From assembly GCF_001639745.1 (NCBI RefSeq), contig NZ_LTAX01000002.1:1-64000 (forward strand): a stretch of DNA of 64,000 nt, given 5' to 3'. The stretch is from Marinomonas gallaica. Lineage in GTDB: Bacteria; Pseudomonadota; Gammaproteobacteria; Pseudomonadales; Marinomonadaceae. The translations under genes and the position numbers were made by a program. Below the pieces are notes generated by a model that saw only the letters and a program-made list of their open reading frames with translations, was not told the DNA's origin and made no database searches. Positions 37,342 through 46,906 of this stretch are shown here, piece by piece; within the stretch, counting starts at the first letter, position 1; each line of letters begins with the position of its first letter.

Positions 37342-38010
37342 TTATCGACGCCCCATAAACCCATGTTCAGCCAAAAACGCCTCGCTCAGCGTCGATTCTT
37401 TGCTGGGCGCAGGTGCGGATTGTGGTGCAATCAATCGCTCTAAATAGCGTGCGATTTGATCCACCTCCACGTTAACCTTTGTTCCAACAGTATAAGCCGA
37501 CATAATTGTTCCATCCGCGGTATGAGGCACAATACTGAGTTCAAACTCATGTGCCTCGAGCGCTGTCACAGTTAGACTGATACCGTCCACACAAATTGAC
37601 CCTTTAAGTGCAATATAGCGCATTAATTCAGGCATTACTTTGACACGATAACGGATACTGCGTGCATCAGGCCAAATTGCACAAATTTCCCCAATCGTAT
37701 CCACATGCCCACTCACCAAGTGACCACCTAAACGCGATATCGGCTGCAGTGCTTTTTCTAAGTTAACTGTTTGACCAACCTGCCAATGCCCTAATGTAGT
37801 ATGGGCCAACGTTTCTGAGGATACGTCCGCCCAATAGCTGGCACCTTCCAAACGCGTCACCGTTAAACACACGCCATTCGTTGCAATGCTATCGCCTAGC
37901 TTCACATCACTCATGTCTAATGACTCGGCGTGAATCTTGAGCGTTAAATCACCACCTTTTCTCTGCAACTGAGCGACTCGCCCAAACCCTTCAATGATGC
38001 CTGTAAACAT
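37342..38010 (-). CDS. ribE: Riboflavin synthase
   Basis: Dismutates two lumazines to riboflavin plus the pyrimidine. The 222-residue trimeric enzyme consists of two lumazine-binding barrels. The first starts MFTGIIEGFGRV with SIATNGVCLTV; the second has GGHLVSGHVDTIGEI and GSICVDGISLTV. The C-terminal 25 residues are an extension. Start and ribD stop overlap as TAATG. Confidence 0.96.
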   Translation of the reverse strand: MFTGIIEGFGRVAQLQRKGGDLTLKIHAESLDMSDVKLGDSIATNGVCLTVTRLEGASYWADVSSETLAHTTLGHWQVGQTVNLEKALQPISRLGGHLVSGHVDTIGEICAIWPDARSIRYRVKVMPELMRYIALKGSICVDGISLTVTALEAHEFELSIVPHTADGTIMSAYTVGTKVNVEVDQIARYLERLIAPQSAPAPSKESTLSEAFLAEHGFMGRR

Positions 38011-39152
38011 TACGCGTCTTCACCCTCATCACGGTATTGAGGCTGGTACACTAACTTGATGTCTTGACCAACTTTCGTCATATCTAACAAGTGTAGGTCA
38101 ACAGCATCCGACATGCTTTCTAACGGCAAGCTGACCAAAGGACGAGCTTCAGAGCCCAGTAACTTTGGCGCCATATAAATGACAAGTTCGTCGACGAGAC
38201 CAGCATCTAAGAATGCACCAGCCAAGACCGCACCAGTTTCAACCAGTACTTCATTGATTCCGTCATCGGCTAGTTGCCCCATCGCTTCAACAAGGTCTAA
38301 ACGCCCATCGTCTGCAAGCGGCAAAAAGCGCACATCGACTTTTTTCTTTTGTAACGTTTTCAGATGATCCGGTTCAATTTCTTCTTCATCACAAAACACC
38401 AACACTTCGTTGGTTGGGTAGAGAATCTTCGATTCCGGCGGAATCGACAGCGCGGTGTCTAAAATAACGCGAAGTGGTTGACGTACTGTTTTTGTATCGG
38501 CCTCTTGGTCGTTAGGATCGATGCGTACCGTCATGCTTGGGTTATCCACAATGACCGAACCAATGCCTGTGACAATCGCAGAGCTTTGCGCTCGCAAACG
38601 TTGTACGTCTTGGCGCGCCGCAGGGCCCGTGATCCATTGACTTTCGCCGGATTCCATCGCTGTACGACCATCAACACTCATGGCCAACTTCACCCGAATA
38701 AACGGCAAGCCTTCTTCCATGCGTTTGATAAAACCTGGATTCAAGCCACGACACTCCGCTTCCATAACGGGTCCAATGACTTCGATACCGGCTTGTTCAA
38801 GCATTTTCAGTCCATTGCCTGCAACTTCAGGGTTAGGATCCTGCATGCCATACACAACAGACGTCACGCCCGCTTTAATTAACGCTTCGGCGCAAGGCGG
38901 TGTGCGACCGTGATGACTGCATGGCTCTAATGTGACATACGCTGTGGCACCTGATGCAGATTCCGTCAGATTCGCCAACGCTTGAACTTCGGCATGCCCC
39001 TCTCCGGTTTTCAGGTGAAAGCCTTCACCGATCACTTGATCATTTTTAACAATGACGCATCCGACTCGAGGATTTGGATGGGTCGTGTATAACCCTTTAC
39101 GCGCCAATTGCACAGCACGAGCCATATACGTTTGATGATTTTGCTGTGCCAT
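38010..39152 (-). CDS. ribD: Bifunctional diaminohydroxyphosphoribosylaminopyrimidine deaminase/reductase
   Basis: Carries out the second and third steps of riboflavin synthesis. The 380-residue protein has an N-terminal zinc deaminase domain (GEGHAEVQAL and PCSHHGRTPPC) and a C-terminal NADPH-dependent reductase domain of the DHFR fold (VKLAMSVDGRTAMESGESQWITG, and VLVETGAVLAGAFLDAGLVDEL). An AGGAG box precedes the ATG. It abuts nrdR and overlaps ribE. Confidence 0.97.
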   Translation of the reverse strand: MAQQNHQTYMARAVQLARKGLYTTHPNPRVGCVIVKNDQVIGEGFHLKTGEGHAEVQALANLTESASGATAYVTLEPCSHHGRTPPCAEALIKAGVTSVVYGMQDPNPEVAGNGLKMLEQAGIEVIGPVMEAECRGLNPGFIKRMEEGLPFIRVKLAMSVDGRTAMESGESQWITGPAARQDVQRLRAQSSAIVTGIGSVIVDNPSMTVRIDPNDQEADTKTVRQPLRVILDTALSIPPESKILYPTNEVLVFCDEEEIEPDHLKTLQKKKVDVRFLPLADDGRLDLVEAMGQLADDGINEVLVETGAVLAGAFLDAGLVDELVIYMAPKLLGSEARPLVSLPLESMSDAVDLHLLDMTKVGQDIKLVYQPQYRDEGEDA

Positions 39153-39629
39153 TTATTTCTCCTCAGAGGGGGTGGTCGCGCTGTTTTCTAAGCGCTCAAT
39201 TTCTTCACGGAATTCACTGATATCTTTAAAACTTCGATAAACAGAAGCAAAACGCACATACGCCACTTGATCAAGACGCTTTAACTCTTCCATTACCGCT
39301 TCACCAATAATGCGAGACGGTAATTCACGTTCGCCTGTGGCTTGTAGCTTCTCTTTGATTCGGGTGATCGCAGTTTCGATCGCTTCAACACTGACAGGGC
39401 GTTTTTCAATGGCTTTAACAATACCGGAGCGTAATTTATCTTCATCAAACGACTCACGGCTGCCATCACTTTTGATCAACCTCGGCATTTGAAGCTCGGC
39501 CACTTCAAAGGTGGTAAAACGCTCTTGGCAGTGGCCACAAGTACGACGACGGCGGACTTGTGCACCCTCAGAGACTAATCGAGAGTCTAGGACTTTGGTA
39601 TCTTGAGTACCACAAAAAGGACAACGCAT
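39153..39629 (-). CDS. nrdR: Transcriptional repressor NrdR
   Basis: Zinc-ribbon/ATP-cone repressor of ribonucleotide reductase genes. The 158-residue protein has two CxxC pairs (MRCPFCGT and CGHCQERF), an RRRRTC basic stretch and the ATP-cone ([23 protein letters not shown]). It is the first gene of nrdR-ribD-ribE-ribB-ribH-nusB. No FMN riboswitch is apparent in the 160-base divergent gap upstream. Confidence 0.97.
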   Translation of the reverse strand: MRCPFCGTQDTKVLDSRLVSEGAQVRRRRTCGHCQERFTTFEVAELQMPRLIKSDGSRESFDEDKLRSGIVKAIEKRPVSVEAIETAITRIKEKLQATGERELPSRIIGEAVMEELKRLDQVAYVRFASVYRSFKDISEFREEIERLENSATTPSEEK

Positions 39630-39789
39630 ACTGGTTCCAATGATTGGGAAAATTTCGTACGATGGATGCCAGTTTTAAATGGCTGGTAGTGACAACAAAT
39701 AATACCAATCCCGACACTTATTGGCTACTCATCGACCTGTTTAACTGACTTAGCCCACTCGCTTAATATTTTCAAAACGGAGCCTTTGA

Positions 39790-40695
39790 ATGCCTTTTGC
39801 AGAGTTATCCGGTCTCGTTGCTGCACTCTGCTGGACCATTTCCAGTTTGATGGCCCCCCGCTTAATCGAAAGCATGGGCACGTTTCGATTTAATACCTGT
39901 CGTATAACCCTTGCCGCCATACTATTGTGCTCAATAAGTCTGTGGCGTTTTGTTTCTTGGGACACACTGGGGGACTACCTACCACTTCTCATTTTATCCG
40001 GCGTCATTGGTATCTTCATTGGCGATAACTGCTTATTTAGCGCAGTTAACAGAATTGGGCCGAGACGTGCGGGCATTCTCTTTGCCATGAACGCACCTTT
40101 CTCTATTTTGTTGGCGTGGCTTTTCTTAGATGAGACATTATCTATTGTCGAATTGCTCTGTTGTGGGGTCGTATTAATTGGCGTCATGATTGCCATTTTA
40201 TTTGGCAAACGCGGCCAGACCCACGCGTGGGAAAGCACCAAGGGTTCACTTGGCTTAGCCGTCAGCATCGCTCTGATCGCGGCCTTGTGCCAGGCAAGTG
40301 GCGCATTACTCGCTAAACCTGCACTATTAGCTGGCGTTGATCCTGTGGTGGCATCTGCCGCTCGTGTCAGCGCCAGCGCCCTATGCCTGTTAATCGCCTA
40401 TCGTTTGTACTTTTCCAAACGGATGCCTCAAGGCAACACTCCTTTGCAACAATTCCCTCTTAATCTTTGGTTACGTTTAGCGGTGGTGGCGACCATTGGC
40501 ATGGTCATTGGTATGAGCGTTTTAGTATGGGGCGTCGCAAATGCGGACGTCGGCCTAGTAACAACATTATCAGCTACCGTTCCTGTCTTAATATTGCCCG
40601 GACTATGGCTGACGACCAAACAACGCCCCGCGCCGGGTGCGTGGTTAGGTGCCTTGTTAGTTGTATTTGGCGCGATGGGAATTATTCTGCATTAA
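39790..40695 (+). CDS. EamA-family (DMT) transporter
   Basis: A 301-residue inner-membrane protein with about ten transmembrane segments in two EamA halves (about residues 5-135 and 155-298). Members export amino acids, metabolites or drugs; the substrate is unknown. It is divergent from nrdR. A second, unrelated-looking EamA gene is at 52369-53346. Confidence 0.85.
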   Translation: MPFAELSGLVAALCWTISSLMAPRLIESMGTFRFNTCRITLAAILLCSISLWRFVSWDTLGDYLPLLILSGVIGIFIGDNCLFSAVNRIGPRRAGILFAMNAPFSILLAWLFLDETLSIVELLCCGVVLIGVMIAILFGKRGQTHAWESTKGSLGLAVSIALIAALCQASGALLAKPALLAGVDPVVASAARVSASALCLLIAYRLYFSKRMPQGNTPLQQFPLNLWLRLAVVATIGMVIGMSVLVWGVANADVGLVTTLSATVPVLILPGLWLTTKQRPAPGAWLGALLVVFGAMGIILH

Positions 40696-40816
40696 GCGTT
40701 GTTGTGCTATGCTTAGCTCCAATTTTACACCACCTTCTCGGGTGTTATCGCCCCCGATCGAAGCGTTGGTAAAGCGTTCTCTTTTTCACTTAACAACTTA
40801 GGACAGACATAACCTT

Positions 40817-42478
40817 ATGGCACAGTTTGTATACAGCATGAACCGCGTTGGCAAAGTCGTACCGCCAAAACGCGAGATTCTAAAAGACATCTCTCTGTCT
40901 TTTTTCCCTGGCGCAAAAATTGGTGTACTTGGCTTAAATGGCTCAGGTAAATCGACACTGCTTCGCATCATGGCCGGCGTTGACCAAGAATACATTGGTG
41001 AAGCTCGCCCTATGCCAGGCTTGAAAGTCGGCTACTTGCCTCAAGAACCTGAGCTAGATGAGACAAAAGACGTTCGTGGTATCGTGGAAGAGTCTGTTGC
41101 AGACGTAAAAGATGCCTTGGTTCGCCTTGATGAAGTATACGCTGCCTACGCTGACCCAGATGCCGATTTTGATGCGCTGGCGGCAGAGCAAGCCGAACTT
41201 GAAAACCTGATTACGGCTAAAGACGGCCACAACCTTGAGCGCGCTTTAGAAGTGGCGGCCGATGCATTGCGTCTACCACCATGGGAATCAAGCGTAGCGC
41301 ATCTATCCGGTGGTGAGCGTCGTCGTGTGGCCCTATGTCGTCTATTGCTAGACAAGCCTGACATGATCCTTCTCGACGAGCCAACCAACCACTTGGATGC
41401 CGAATCTGTGGCGTGGTTAGAACGCTTCTTGAAGGATTACCCAGGTACTGTGGTAGCGATCACCCACGACCGTTACTTCCTTGATAACGCCGCCGGCTGG
41501 ATCCTTGAGCTCGACCGTGGTCACGGTATTCCATACGAAGGCAACTACTCTTCTTGGCTAGACCAGAAAAATGCCCGTCTTGAGATGGAAGCGAAGCAGC
41601 AAGCCTCGCACAACAAAGCCATCAAGTCTGAGCTTGAGTGGGTGCGCCAAAATGCGAAAGGTCGTCAGTCTAAGTCCAAAGCACGTCTAGCGCGTTTCGA
41701 AGAAATGAACTCGAAAGAATTCCAAGAGCGTAACGAAACCAACGAATTGTACATTCCGCCAGGACCTCGTCTTGGTAACAAAGTCATTGAGATCGAAAAC
41801 GTCTCGAAAGGCTTTGATGGTCGCATGTTGATCGAAGACCTAAACATGACACTACCACCAGGCGCGATCGTCGGGGTTATCGGCGGTAACGGTGCGGGTA
41901 AATCAACACTGTTCAAAATGATCTCAGGCGCGGAACAACCGGATTCTGGTAGCGTGACCTTGGGTGATACCGTACAGCTGGCATACGTTGACCAAATGCG
42001 CGAACTAAACGGTGATAATACTGTGTTTGAAGAAATTTCAGACGGTCAGGACATCATCACCGTTCACAACTGGAAAGTGCCATCACGCGCTTACATCGGC
42101 CGCTTTAACTTCAAAGGCTCTGATCAACAGAAGCTTGTGAAACACTTGTCTGGTGGTGAGCGTAACCGTCTGCACCTAGCCAAACTTCTGAAAGAAGGCG
42201 GCAACGTCTTGCTATTGGACGAACCGACCAACGACTTGGACATTGAAACACTGCGCGCCCTAGAGGAAGCCCTATTGGCATTCCCAGGTGCAGCGATTGT
42301 GATTTCCCATGACCGTTGGTTCCTTGACCGTGTCGCAACGCACATCTTGGCGTACGAAGGCGACTCAAAAGCCGTATTCTTCGAAGGTAACTACCAAGAA
42401 TACGAAGCCGACTACAAAGCACGTACCGGTAAAGACGCCACACCAACGCGTATCAAATACAAGCGTATCGACGCGTAA
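40817..42478 (+). CDS. ettA: Energy-dependent translational throttle protein EttA
   Basis: ABC-F ATPase that binds the ribosomal E site and gates the first elongation steps according to ATP/ADP. The 553-residue protein has two ABC domains: Walker A GLNGSGKST with LSGGERRRVALCRLLL, and Walker A GGNGAGKST with LSGGERNRLHLAKLL. The long charged P-site tRNA-interaction motif linker (NARLEMEAKQQASHNK) lies between them. The N-terminus MAQFVYSMNRVGKVVPP is specific to EttA within ABC-F. It is followed by a terminator. Confidence 0.96.
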   Translation: MAQFVYSMNRVGKVVPPKREILKDISLSFFPGAKIGVLGLNGSGKSTLLRIMAGVDQEYIGEARPMPGLKVGYLPQEPELDETKDVRGIVEESVADVKDALVRLDEVYAAYADPDADFDALAAEQAELENLITAKDGHNLERALEVAADALRLPPWESSVAHLSGGERRRVALCRLLLDKPDMILLDEPTNHLDAESVAWLERFLKDYPGTVVAITHDRYFLDNAAGWILELDRGHGIPYEGNYSSWLDQKNARLEMEAKQQASHNKAIKSELEWVRQNAKGRQSKSKARLARFEEMNSKEFQERNETNELYIPPGPRLGNKVIEIENVSKGFDGRMLIEDLNMTLPPGAIVGVIGGNGAGKSTLFKMISGAEQPDSGSVTLGDTVQLAYVDQMRELNGDNTVFEEISDGQDIITVHNWKVPSRAYIGRFNFKGSDQQKLVKHLSGGERNRLHLAKLLKEGGNVLLLDEPTNDLDIETLRALEEALLAFPGAAIVISHDRWFLDRVATHILAYEGDSKAVFFEGNYQEYEADYKARTGKDATPTRIKYKRIDA

Positions 42479-42504
42479 CTGCTTCGACTTATCACTTGAA
42501 AACC

Positions 42505-42535
42505 AAAAAGCCGCTTCAAACGAAGCGGCTTTTTT
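42505..42535. terminator. Bidirectional terminator between ettA and the MATE gene
   Basis: A 9-bp stem AGCCGCTTC/GAAGCGGCT has a 4-base loop, an A-run before it and a T-run after it. Confidence 0.88.
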
Positions 42536-42555
42536 ATTGATCATAAGCAAACAGG

Positions 42556-43938
42556 CTAACTAAGATGATTCGTCAGCGTCATGTCGTTTGAATTTTCATT
42601 GTGATGCTGCGCCTTTAAGTTTTTCAAGTTCGTCAATAGCATTGGCAATACGATTGCAGTGAAGGCAACATTTGATAACGGTACGGCCAACCATACGCCT
42701 TCGATTCCCCAAAAATGCGGCAAGATTAACAAAAACGGTAGCTGCACGATCATGTTGCCGACTGAGACAAACAAGGCTTGGGCACTTTTCCCCACGGCGA
42801 CAAAGTAAATCGATGCCATAAATAAGAAGCCGTCTAGAAACAGCGCCATCAAATGCAAACGAATTCCGACTTTAGTCGCGTCAATCAATGCGTCATCGGC
42901 ATTGGCAAAAAAAACAATAAAGAATTCAGGGAATAGATTTAACACCATGACGACAAGCACACCGGAGCCGAACGTCACAGAGAACGCTAACGTCACTGTT
43001 TGGATGATTCGTTGGTATTGTTTCGCCCCTAAATAAAAGCTAACAGGCGGTTGCAAGCCACTGACGAGACCTTCAGCAAAGAAGTAATAACAACCGGCCA
43101 AATAACCAACAATGGCAAACGCTGCAAGCTGAGTGGTATTGCCATACTCCAAAAACATCCAGTTATGCAGAGCGATGATAAAACTCAGATAGACGAACAT
43201 AACCAAGTTCGATGAGCCAAGTTGCACTACACGCTTCGCAATAGAGAAATCAAACTGGCCAAACGATAAAACGGTTTTTGCGTTTGGCGATGTGAAATAC
43301 CTTAAACACAAAACGCAGGTTGCGAACTGAGCGATCAAAGACGCGATTGCAGCGCCTTTCAATCCCATACCTAACGGCCCCAAAAAGACGTAGTCCAAGA
43401 CGATATTTAAAAGCGCACCCACCACAATAAACAGCGTAGATAAATTAGGGCTGTCGTCATTGCGCACCAACATCGGCATGGCGCTGGCGCCAATCGAAAT
43501 AAAAGCACCATAAGACATGATCTCAACGTACTGCCAACTGAGCGTCAAGGTGTTTCCCGTTGCTCCTTGTAGGTGCAGGCCGCCCTCACCAAACATGATA
43601 AACAACACAGATGCTAACAGCCCTATGCCGATGACTAAATACAAAGCTGAGGTTAGCGTCGTTTGAGTGGCGAAAAGATTCTTTTCACCACGATATTGGG
43701 ACATAACACTGCCACCGCCCATACCAATCATCAGACCAAAACCCATGATCAAGCCCAATAATGGAATTGCCATATTGATACCGGCTAAACCTTCGCTACC
43801 GACATACTGACCGACGAAGACACCATCAATGACCTGATACAAACCGCTGGCCAACATCGCGACGATAGAAGGTATCGCGAAGCGCCAAAAGGCTCGCGCG
43901 ACTGATTTGGGCATCTCGCTTGATGTTTCTGCTGACAT
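42556..43938 (-). CDS. MATE-family efflux transporter
   Basis: A 460-residue inner-membrane protein with twelve predicted helices in two repeated halves; the N-half begins FAIPSIVAMLASGLYQVIDGVFVGQYVG, typical of the DinF/NorM/MepA group. Drug or metabolite antiport with Na+ or H+ is expected. A GAGAGG box precedes the ATG. It is divergent from a LysR gene 123 bases away, with a LysR-type dyad between them, so regulation by that LysR protein is probable. Confidence 0.88.
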   Translation of the reverse strand: MSAETSSEMPKSVARAFWRFAIPSIVAMLASGLYQVIDGVFVGQYVGSEGLAGINMAIPLLGLIMGFGLMIGMGGGSVMSQYRGEKNLFATQTTLTSALYLVIGIGLLASVLFIMFGEGGLHLQGATGNTLTLSWQYVEIMSYGAFISIGASAMPMLVRNDDSPNLSTLFIVVGALLNIVLDYVFLGPLGMGLKGAAIASLIAQFATCVLCLRYFTSPNAKTVLSFGQFDFSIAKRVVQLGSSNLVMFVYLSFIIALHNWMFLEYGNTTQLAAFAIVGYLAGCYYFFAEGLVSGLQPPVSFYLGAKQYQRIIQTVTLAFSVTFGSGVLVVMVLNLFPEFFIVFFANADDALIDATKVGIRLHLMALFLDGFLFMASIYFVAVGKSAQALFVSVGNMIVQLPFLLILPHFWGIEGVWLAVPLSNVAFTAIVLPMLLTNLKNLKAQHHNENSNDMTLTNHLS

Positions 43939-44007
43939 TACGCCCTCTCCTTTATGTAAAAGTAGGCGAATAATATGACAAATTGAGATATAAGAAAGTT
44001 AGTTACC

Positions 44008-44022
44008 ATCCGCTTATAGGAT
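44008..44022. promoter_or_regulatory. LysR-type operator candidate
   Basis: The 15-bp dyad ATCC-N7-GGAT contains a T-N11-A core, the LysR-family binding pattern. Flanking TACC and AGGTA extend the symmetry. It is centred between the divergent MATE and LysR genes. Confidence 0.5.
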
Positions 44023-44061
44023 AGGTAAGGCCTCGTTATTAATTATTTCTTGGGTGATGAT

Positions 44062-44958
44062 ATGAATTGGACATTAGATCAACTGCTTGCCTTTGTGACC
44101 GCGGCCGAATTAGGCTCCTTTTCTGCAGCAGCAAGAAAGTTAAATAAAGCGCAGTCTCGGATCAGCAGCGCTATTGCCAACCTAGAATTAGACTTAGGGT
44201 TTGAACTGTTTGATCGAGGCTCGAAATTCCCCGTGCTGACAGCATTAGGCAAAGAAATACTGCCTGATGCTCAAGCAGTACTCACCCAATGTTTGCGGTT
44301 AGAATCCAGAGCCTTAACAGCAGCGGGACAAGAGCCCATTTCGTTGCGAATGGCCATCGACGAAGCCCTGCCTCTGGAAAACGTGCATAGCATTTTTTCC
44401 CAATTAGGCGATGCCTTTCCCAATATCCATTTGGTTATTACGAATGGTTCCCAAGATGATATCGCCATCGCTATCGCACAACGAAATGCAGACATAGGCC
44501 TGATGATCAGCAACCATGTATTGCCTGCTAAATTACAGTTACACCCACTTGGCACCTTAAAAAAGGTGCTTATTGTCAGTAATGCGCACCCTTTAGCTGA
44601 AAAAAACACCTTAAGTTTGGCGCAATTACAACAATATCGTCAATTTGTCTTATGTAATCGTTCAGGAGAAAATCGCGAACAACCTTTAAGCCCCGATCAT
44701 TGGGATATAGACAGTTATTATCTGATTTGTGAACTGGTAACGCAAAACCAAGGCTGGGCTATTGTGCCTGAGCACATCGCCAGTGCTGAGTGGTTTTATG
44801 AGAAAATCAAAATTGTTACGAGCGATGCGCTATCTGAGCATTATATGGAAGTAGGCATTGTTACCTTGATCGAAAACCCCACGTCCAAACTAACAGATTG
44901 GATTATTGAACAAGCGCGCCAACTGATGTCAACGCCCCCACAAGGCAAGGGTATGTGA
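44062..44958 (+). CDS. LysR-family transcriptional regulator
   Basis: A 298-residue regulator with an N-terminal winged helix-turn-helix (LLAFVTAAELGSFSAAARKLNKAQSRISSAIANLELDLG) and a C-terminal effector-binding domain. The ATG at 44062 is preceded by GGTGAT; a TTG four codons earlier is in frame but less likely. It is divergent from the MATE gene, its probable target. The effector is unknown. Confidence 0.9.
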   Translation: MNWTLDQLLAFVTAAELGSFSAAARKLNKAQSRISSAIANLELDLGFELFDRGSKFPVLTALGKEILPDAQAVLTQCLRLESRALTAAGQEPISLRMAIDEALPLENVHSIFSQLGDAFPNIHLVITNGSQDDIAIAIAQRNADIGLMISNHVLPAKLQLHPLGTLKKVLIVSNAHPLAEKNTLSLAQLQQYRQFVLCNRSGENREQPLSPDHWDIDSYYLICELVTQNQGWAIVPEHIASAEWFYEKIKIVTSDALSEHYMEVGIVTLIENPTSKLTDWIIEQARQLMSTPPQGKGM

Positions 44959-45029
44959 GGAGAATAGTTGTCGTATATGTCATCCTTTATCCTATTTAAA
45001 TGTTTTATCTCCCTTGATGGCAAAATAAA

Positions 45030-45056
45030 AGAGCCGTCTATTTAATAGACGGCTCT
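45030..45056. terminator. Bidirectional terminator between LysR and chemoreceptor genes
   Basis: The inverted repeat AGAGCCGTCTATT/AATAGACGGCTCT lies between the converging genes, with A-rich sequence on the left and TTG on the right. Confidence 0.8.
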
Positions 45057-45084
45057 TGTTAGATCGATAAAACATTAATGAAGC

Positions 45085-46698
45085 TTACACTTTGAAACTA
45101 CCAACTTGACGATCTAATTCTTCGAACAAATCACTGATTTGCTTAGATTGCGATTGAACCAAGTCAGAAACCGCCTGCACTTCATCTGTCTGCGTTTGCA
45201 TAGAAGATAGGTTTTCATTGATTTCGCCAGAGACAGTGGACTGCTCTTGGGTGGCTTGCGCTGTTTGCGCTGCCATCTCTTGAACTTTAGCAAACGACTC
45301 TTCAAGGGAACCAAAGATTCGAATCACTTCGTCGAAGTTCGATACCGTAGTATCGGCATTGTTACGGCTGTTTTGGATCGCACGCGATGAATCCTGCACG
45401 TTGACTTTCAACTGATCAATCATGGATTCAATTTCATTGGTGCTGTCTTGAGTACGAGTTGCCAGTGTACGTACCTCATCGGCAACCACAGCGAATCCTC
45501 GACCTTGCTCACCTGCACGCGCCGCCTCAATCGCTGCATTCAATGCCAACAAGTTGGTTTGCTCTGCGATATTGCGAATGACTTCAAGCACCGATGCAAT
45601 GGCTTCCGAGCTTTTCTCAAGTTCCGTTGCACGTGAAAGGGCTTGCTCAATATCACCTACCAAACTGTCGATCGCCGACTGGGAGTTATTTACCGCTTTA
45701 ATACCCTGATTCGTCAACTCACTGGACTTCTGTGCTTCACTGGCTGTATCGTGTGCTACACCTGCCATTTGCTGGTTTGACATACTCATTTCATGAGCAG
45801 CACTGACAATAGAGTTAGACGCGTTGACAAGCGTAGTGGTTACGCTAGCGGTGCGATCTGAGGCGTGATTAAGATCCGAGGTCATGCCGCCAAGTGAATG
45901 CGCCTGCTCACGAATACTGCTAATGATGCCACGTAGTTGCTCAACAAAGGCATCAAATTCCTGCGCCAAATCACCTAATTCGTCTTTTGCTGTCGAGTTA
46001 ATACGCTGTGTTAAATCACCATCACCTTCGGAAATTTCTTTGATACGAGCCGCTAAGTTCGACACGCGATAATGTAAACGTTTTGGCACAACATAACCAA
46101 AGCCCGCAGCAATCAGTAGCGCGATAATAATAAAAATCATCTCTATAAATTTAAGGCTGTCAATTTTTTCTTCGGCTTGTAATTGGGCCTCTTGTGCTCG
46201 GTTATCAACCGCTTCACCCGCCACATCTAACACATCACGAATCGCTGAAAAGCTCGCATCCGCTGTAGCCATCGCGGTACTGAAGTCTTGACCAGACTGT
46301 GCCTGATTGAGCAATGTTGCTTCATCCGCTTTCCACTTTTTAAACAGCGCATCAAAATTGGAAAACTGTTTAACAAGCTGAGGTTCGCTGGCGAGCGCTT
46401 TACGATAGGCTTGGAAGCGATCCGCTACCTGTTGCGCGTTGTCTTTGAAATCCGCCAAGTTATCGGCGGCACTACCTTGACCATTGATTAGATTTTTACG
46501 TGCCACTAACGCTTGATAAATATCGCGGTCAGCATTTAACACTAAACTGCTTGCAGCAAAGTAAGCTTCAGCTTGCTTTTCCATATGATTTTTACCTATA
46601 TCAATGATTGACATAGATGAGAAAAACACGGCTATAAGTATAATGGCCAGCAACGCTATCGGCGCGGTCACTTTGGTACGAATGGAGTTTAAACGCAT
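45085..46698 (-). CDS. Methyl-accepting chemotaxis protein
   Basis: A 537-residue transmembrane chemoreceptor. Its parts are: membrane helix 1 (about 11-30), a periplasmic four-helix-bundle-like sensor of about 150 residues, membrane helix 2 (about 183-203), a HAMP domain ([20 protein letters not shown]...), and a cytoplasmic signalling coil. The conserved hairpin tip is [20 protein letters not shown], followed by [15 protein letters not shown]. There is no C-terminal NWETF-type CheR-docking peptide. The ligand is unknown. It is monocistronic. Confidence 0.93.
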   Translation of the reverse strand: MRLNSIRTKVTAPIALLAIILIAVFFSSMSIIDIGKNHMEKQAEAYFAASSLVLNADRDIYQALVARKNLINGQGSAADNLADFKDNAQQVADRFQAYRKALASEPQLVKQFSNFDALFKKWKADEATLLNQAQSGQDFSTAMATADASFSAIRDVLDVAGEAVDNRAQEAQLQAEEKIDSLKFIEMIFIIIALLIAAGFGYVVPKRLHYRVSNLAARIKEISEGDGDLTQRINSTAKDELGDLAQEFDAFVEQLRGIISSIREQAHSLGGMTSDLNHASDRTASVTTTLVNASNSIVSAAHEMSMSNQQMAGVAHDTASEAQKSSELTNQGIKAVNNSQSAIDSLVGDIEQALSRATELEKSSEAIASVLEVIRNIAEQTNLLALNAAIEAARAGEQGRGFAVVADEVRTLATRTQDSTNEIESMIDQLKVNVQDSSRAIQNSRNNADTTVSNFDEVIRIFGSLEESFAKVQEMAAQTAQATQEQSTVSGEINENLSSMQTQTDEVQAVSDLVQSQSKQISDLFEELDRQVGSFKV

Positions 46699-46906
46699 AA
46701 CGGATCCAACCTTATCTATTCACTTGAATAGCTTGATAGTAATGTAGCGCCAATTAAAGGAGCAATTCTCTTTAACAATTGCATACAGTTTACGCTTTAT
46801 AAGTAACAATTCGCCAAACCGTTACACACATTGTTAGACTCCGCTGATACACATCACTAACAAAAAAGAGCCAAGTCGTGAATACACTTGTTTGGGATAT
46901 CTGTTA

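Noticed and set aside
39630-39789. FMN riboswitch before nrdR/ribD
   Set aside because: No conserved FMN aptamer blocks could be seen in this gap or in the short gap before ribB.
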